From Anaerolinea sp. (GTDB lineage Bacteria; Chloroflexota; Anaerolineae; Anaerolineales; Villigracilaceae), in the NCBI GenBank assembly GCA_020720965.1, contig DYNS01000044.1:1-12432 (forward strand): a stretch of DNA of 12,432 bases, read 5' to 3'. Shown here in pieces: positions 5,376-12,432 of the stretch. Under the pieces are notes generated by a model. The model did no database searches, had not been told where the DNA came from, and worked only from the letters and a program-made list of their open reading frames with translations. A program made the position numbers and the translations under genes. Within the stretch, counting starts at the first letter, position 1; every line of letters begins with the position of its first letter.

Positions 5376-6046
5376 ACTGGATGCACTGGGCTGCTGCGGC
5401 TTTATTCGGCGCTCTTGTGGGCGGCGGCGAAATTATTTCTCAGTTCAAAGACGAACCGGACGATGCCCTCTTTAACATCCCCGCCGGGTTCTACATGCTG
5501 ATTAACGCCATTGCCTCGGTCTTTGCTCTGTTTGTCTTTCAATTATTCGGCTGGACGATGGGCGTTGCCGACCCGAACCTGACCGGTTGGGCGCAGGCTT
5601 TGGCGGCAGGCTTTGGTGCCATGGCGCTGCTCCGCGCCTCCATCTTCAACGTGCGGGATGGAGAACGAGTCATCTCGGTTGGTCCCAGCCGCCTGTTGGA
5701 GATTATTCTGGCAGCGGTGAAGGATTCGGTGGACCGCAAACGAGCTGAACAGCGCGGGGTTGCTGTGAGCCAGATTATGAGCGAAGTCTCTTTTGAGAGA
5801 GCCTGGCAAGCCCTGCCCGCTTATTGCTTTGGCTTACTGCAAAATCTGCCCCAGGAAGAACAGGATAAATTCGGCAAGAAAATTGCCTTGCTCGCCTCCG
5901 CCGCCATGACCCCGCGTGTAAAGTCGCTGTTGCTGGGGCTGACGCTGATGAACCTGGTGGGCGAGAAGGTCTTGCAGACTGCCGTAAAAAACCTGGGGTC
6001 GGATATTCAGGCGGCTCCCCCCGCGTCGGAGGGAATAGTCGGCTAG
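5372..6046 (+). CDS. Conserved-looking membrane protein with cytoplasmic helical domain, function unknown
   Basis: A 224-residue protein with three hydrophobic segments (about 5-18, 38-62 and 72-92). The first ends in VGGGEIISQFKDEP, a glycine-rich helix end followed by a charged segment. After the third helix comes IFNVRDGERVISVGPSRLLEIILAAVKDSVDRKRAEQ, which together with the GGxEIIS-x-(F/Y)-K/R-DEP segment resembles, from memory, a family of uncharacterised bacterial membrane proteins. About 110 further residues look alpha-helical and soluble (SFERAWQALPAYCFGLLQNL, then a segment ending SLLLGLTLMNLVGEKV), and the end is flexible (APPASEGIVG). There are no catalytic motifs that I can name. 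Its start overlaps the wHTH-like gene's stop, and AGGAGG-like sequence lies just upstream. Its stop is only 7 bp from that of the convergent SNF2 gene. Confidence 0.75.
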   Translation: MNWMHWAAAALFGALVGGGEIISQFKDEPDDALFNIPAGFYMLINAIASVFALFVFQLFGWTMGVADPNLTGWAQALAAGFGAMALLRASIFNVRDGERVISVGPSRLLEIILAAVKDSVDRKRAEQRGVAVSQIMSEVSFERAWQALPAYCFGLLQNLPQEEQDKFGKKIALLASAAMTPRVKSLLLGLTLMNLVGEKVLQTAVKNLGSDIQAAPPASEGIVG

Positions 6047-6053
6047 GAAACGG

Positions 6054-9219
<3,166 letters not shown>

Positions 9220-9248
<29 letters not shown>

Positions 9249-11406
9249 GTTCTTCTCCGGTTAAAAATAACAAACGCAGTATCTTCAATTCATCATAAGA
9301 AACCCGCCCACCCAACTGCTCAAAAACCGGTTTCAAATAATCGGTTCCGGCGGAGGCGAAAGCCTGCAACGCGGCAGTTTGCTCTGAGGCAGACAGGGAA
9401 GAAAGCCTTTGCAGGCTCTTACCGTTTTGCAGGCGGTTTCCGGCGGCGGCAAAACGCCCCAGATTATCGAGAATGGTTGCCACTGAAACCGAATAACGCT
9501 TCGCCAGGGATTCCACCGCTTCCCCGGCGTTAAACGCCTCCCCCACTGCCACATAACGCCGGTTCTGGTCGCTTTTCTCTCTGGGAGATTCTTTGGCAAC
9601 CTCGGCAATGCCCTTCTTCTGGCAATACTCGCGCACCACAGCCACAAACGAATCGCCAAATTGCCTTGCCTTCACCTGCCCCACACCAGAAATGCTCATC
9701 AGACTGGCGAGGGATTGGGGATAGTAGGCTGCCATCTCCACCAGGGTTTTATCCGAAAAGATGACGTAAGGCGGTACGTTGTCCTGGTCTGCCAGTTCTT
9801 TGCGCTTTTGGCGCAGAAGGGCAAACAGGGCGTGGTTGTAATCCAAATCGGTTTTGCGGGCTTTTTCGTTGCGGGGGCGTTCCTGGGGTTCCTGTAAATG
9901 CCCAAAAATGGGAGCGCGTTTCCGCAGGGCATCCAGGGCTTTTTCGGTCAGGCGCAGGGAATAAAATTCGGCATCCTGCTGAAGGTAACCCATCTGAAGC
10001 AGTTGCCTGCCCAGGTGCATCCACTGCTTCTCGGTCAGTTCCATGCCAATGCCGTAGGTGGAGAGTTTGTCGTGTTCCCACTTCAGCACTTTTTCAGATT
10101 TGGAGCCTCGCAGCACCTCCGTCACATGCCCCGCGCCAAAACGCTCGCCGGTGCGCTTTACGCAGGAGAGAAATTTTTGGGCGGGGATGGTCACGTTTTC
10201 CAGCGCGGGCGGCGGGGAGGTGCAGTTGTCGCAGTTTTGGCATTTGGCTTGGGGGTAGTTTTCGCCAAAGTAGGCGAGCAGGGGCTTGCGGCGGCAGTTA
10301 TGCTCGTCTTCCGCGTAGCGCACGAGGGAGTCGACGTGCTGGTTGGCGATTCGCTTTTCGTCACCCTGTTTTTGCTCAATAAAATACTTCAATTTTGCCA
10401 CATCGCCGTAACTGTAAAGCAGCAGGCAATGAGCGGGCAGACCGTCCCGCCCGGCGCGCCCAATTTCCTGGTAGTAGCCTTCTATGCTTTTGGGCAGGTC
10501 GTAATGCAGTACAAAGCGCACGTTGGGCTTGTTGATGCCCATGCCGAAGGCGATGGTCGCCACGATGATTTGGACATCGTCCCGAATGAAGGCTTCCTGG
10601 TTGCGGCGGCGGTCTTCGTCTGTTAGCCCGGCGTGGTAAGGGCGCACCGAAAATCCCTTGCGTGCCAGGTCGGCGGCTAATTCGTCCACCTGACGGCGGG
10701 AGAAGCAGTAAATGATGCCGGATTGGTCTTTGAATCGTTCTGCAAAGCGGATGGTTTGGGCGAGGGGGTTGGTTTTGGGGGCGACTTCGATGTAGAGATT
10801 TTCGCGGTTAAAACTGGCGACAAATTCGTTGTTGTGGCTGAAGCCCAGGTTGCGGGAAATGTCCTGGCGCACCCTGGGGGTGGCGGTGGCGGTGAGGGCG
10901 AGGCAGACGGCTTGGGGATAGCGCCGCCGAATTTCCACCAGTTGGCGGTATTCGGGTCGAAAATCATGCCCCCATTCCGAGATGCAGTGGGCTTCGTCTA
11001 TGGTCAGCATATCCACCCGGAGCGAATCCAGCAGGTTGAGGATGCGCCCGGTGAAGAGGCTTTCGGGGGCGAGGTAGAGTAGTTTCACCTCGCCGCGCCG
11101 CACGGCTTCCATGTTTTCGGCGTAGGCTTCGGCGGAGAGGCTGCTGTTGAGGTACACTGCTGCAACCCCGTAGGCGCGGAGTTGTTCCACCTGGTCTTTC
11201 ATCAGCGCGATGAGGGGGGAGATGACGAGGGTTAAGCCCGGTTGTAACAGGGCAGGGATTTGGTAGCAGAGTGATTTTCCGCCCCCGGTGGGCATAATTG
11301 CCAGGCTGTCGCGCCGCTCCAGCACGTTTTCTATCACTTCGCGCTGGAGCGGGCGGAACGAGTCGTAGCCAAAAACTTCTTTCAGGATACTTTGCGGCGT
11401 AGGCAT
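9220..11406 (-). CDS. recQ: ATP-dependent DNA helicase RecQ
   Basis: A 728-residue 3'-5' DNA helicase that unwinds forks, recombination intermediates and repair substrates. Motif 0 is at FGYDSFRPLQREVI (12-25), Walker A at MPTGGGKS (38-45), DEAH at 137-140, the aromatic-rich RecQ loop HCISEWGHDFRPEY at 140-153 and motif VI at QEIGRAGRD (313-321). The RQC zinc site is C371, C389, C392 and C395, followed by a winged helix to about 500. An HRDC domain spans about 519-598 (LDYNHALFALLRQKRKELAD onward). Residues about 610-715 (YVAVGEAFNAGEAVESLAKR and after) look like the helix-turn-helix tail of long bacterial RecQ forms. All catalytic residues are intact. No Shine-Dalgarno site precedes the ATG; a TATAAT box does. 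It follows pyrB by 17 bp and overlaps the SNF2 gene by 29 bp. Confidence 0.97.
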
Positions 11407-11421
11407 AACCGCGAAATTATA
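11407..11421 (-). promoter_or_regulatory. -10 box in the pyrB-recQ gap, 9 bases before recQ
   Basis: TATAAT on the minus strand at 11421-11416 lies within the 17-bp gap between the pyrB stop and the recQ ATG. Transcription would begin about 2-3 bases before the ATG, and there is no Shine-Dalgarno site, so recQ mRNA from here would be essentially leaderless. No good -35 hexamer is visible at the right distance inside the end of pyrB. Confidence 0.5.
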
Positions 11422-11423
11422 CT

Positions 11424-12407
11424 TTAGGCTTTGCCCAATACCATTGCCAACAGCGCCATGCGGACGTATAAGCCGTATTCCATTTGGCGGAAGTAGGCGG
11501 CGCGGGGGTCTTCGTCAAATTCCGGGCTAATTTCGCCCACGCGGGGCAGGGGGTGCATCACAATCATTTCTTGTTTGGCGGCTTGCATCACCTGCGGGTC
11601 TATGACGTATGCGCCTTTTACTTTTTCGTAGTCTTTCTGGTTTTCAAAGCGCTCTTGTTGAACCCTGGTTACGTACAGCACGTCGGTTTGGGGCAGAACT
11701 TCTTGCAGGGTGGAAAATTCTGCCTGGGGAATGCCCTTGGCGGCGACTTCTTCCATCACTTCCTGGGGCATTCTTAAAATCTCTGGCGAGACGTAATTGA
11801 TTTTGACGTTGTAGAGCGAAAGCAGGCGTGCCAGCGAGTGAACTGTGCGCCCGTATTTCAGGTCGCCGAGCATGGTGACGGTCATCCCGTCAATTTCGCC
11901 TACGCCCAATTCTTCAAAAATGGTGAAGGCATCCAGCAATGCCTGGGTGGGGTGTTCGCCAACCCCGTCCCCGGCGTTGATGACCGGTTTTTTGGCGGCT
12001 TTGGCGGCGATGGCGGCGGAGCCTGTTTCCGGGTGGCGCAGGACGATGACATCGGCGTAACATTCCAGGGTGCGGATGGTGTCTGGCAGCGATTCACCTT
12101 TGGAGACGGATGAGTATTTCACCTCGTTAATCGGAATGACGGAGCCGCCCAAACGTTCCATGGCGGCGGTGAAACTGGAGGAGGTGCGGGTGGATGGCTC
12201 GTAAAACAAATTTGCGAGGATTTTGCCTTTGAGCAGGTCAAAAGTCCCCACTCTTTCCACCATGCCGCGCATTTCGTGGGCAACGCCAAAGACGTATTCC
12301 AGGTCTTCGCGGGCAAATTGTTTAACCGAGAGGATGTCTTTGCCGTACCAGGGGGCGTTTTTGTCTTCGCCAAAGGGCAGGTGAAGGGATTTGGATTGAG
12401 TTGGCAT
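11424..12407 (-). CDS. pyrB: Aspartate carbamoyltransferase catalytic subunit
   Basis: A 327-residue enzyme that joins carbamoyl phosphate and aspartate in the second step of pyrimidine synthesis. Active-site segments are intact: STRTS (72-76) for carbamoyl phosphate, KGESLPDT (103-110, with the mobile serine-lysine loop), RHPETG (124-129), HPTQALLD (152-159) and HPLPRVGEI (285-293) with the catalytic leucine-proline turn. Length fits the family (about 300-330), with a short N-terminal extension of some 15 residues. AAGGAG lies 6 bases before the ATG at 12407. The gene is followed after 17 bp by recQ on the same strand, an unusual partner; no regulatory subunit (pyrI) or pyrC lies downstream in this window. 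What precedes it lies outside, so attenuation or PyrR control cannot be judged. Confidence 0.97.
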   Translation of the reverse strand: MPTQSKSLHLPFGEDKNAPWYGKDILSVKQFAREDLEYVFGVAHEMRGMVERVGTFDLLKGKILANLFYEPSTRTSSSFTAAMERLGGSVIPINEVKYSSVSKGESLPDTIRTLECYADVIVLRHPETGSAAIAAKAAKKPVINAGDGVGEHPTQALLDAFTIFEELGVGEIDGMTVTMLGDLKYGRTVHSLARLLSLYNVKINYVSPEILRMPQEVMEEVAAKGIPQAEFSTLQEVLPQTDVLYVTRVQQERFENQKDYEKVKGAYVIDPQVMQAAKQEMIVMHPLPRVGEISPEFDEDPRAAYFRQMEYGLYVRMALLAMVLGKA

Positions 12408-12432
12408 GTATGGCTCCTTGAATGAGATGTTT

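Noticed and set aside
9898..10626. Plus-strand 242-codon open frame and many similar long frames opposite recQ, SNF2 and pyrB
   Set aside because: They are shadows of GC-rich coding sequence; codon content and composition fit the minus-strand genes.

Overview
The window looks like chromosomal DNA of a bacterium of moderate to high GC content. It is mostly housekeeping and transport genes, with no mobile element, phage gene, CRISPR array, tRNA or rRNA that I could see. Several features fit Chloroflexota (Anaerolineae-like): a deoxynucleoside-kinase N-terminus, a ribXY-type riboflavin ABC transporter behind an FMN riboswitch, and short-leader promoters with exact TATAAT boxes. That placement is inference from gene style, not from a marker gene.

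Left part (1-1646): a truncated deoxynucleoside kinase on the minus strand diverges from a two-gene plus-strand operon. The operon encodes a short serine-acetyltransferase-like hexapeptide acyltransferase and a GT-B glycosyltransferase, joined by an ATGA overlap. The operon's -10 box sits 6 bases before the first ATG, so its mRNA may be leaderless.

Riboflavin uptake unit (1643-4540, minus strand): a promoter, a well-conserved FMN riboswitch (4365-4492), and a leader with three tandem hairpins and a helix that buries the Shine-Dalgarno site. These are followed by permease (ribX-like), lipoprotein substrate-binding protein (ribY-like) and ATPase. The ATPase gene is part of the operon and overlaps ribY by ATGA. 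FMN sensing would shut down import of its precursor. The operon's last stop codon interlocks with that of the convergent glycosyltransferase.

Middle (4531-6046): a strong terminator and a 61-residue 2[4Fe-4S] ferredoxin on the minus strand with a good sigma70-type promoter. Diverging from it is a plus-strand operon with a 17-bp-spaced promoter, a leader carrying five TAGTC repeats, a small winged-helix-like acidic protein and a three-helix membrane protein of unknown function. This pair is the least understood part of the window.

Right part (6054-12407, minus strand): pyrB (aspartate carbamoyltransferase), recQ (with RQC zinc site, HRDC and C-terminal helix-turn-helix region) and a large SWIM-SNF2 ATPase lie head to tail. 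recQ and the SNF2 gene overlap by 29 bp, suggesting coupled synthesis of two DNA-remodelling motor proteins. A TATAAT box in the 17-bp gap between pyrB and recQ suggests an internal, nearly leaderless promoter.

I found no clearly new system. The best candidates for a closer look are the multi-hairpin riboswitch leader, the wHTH plus membrane protein pair with its TAGTC-repeat leader, and the recQ-SNF2 coupling.
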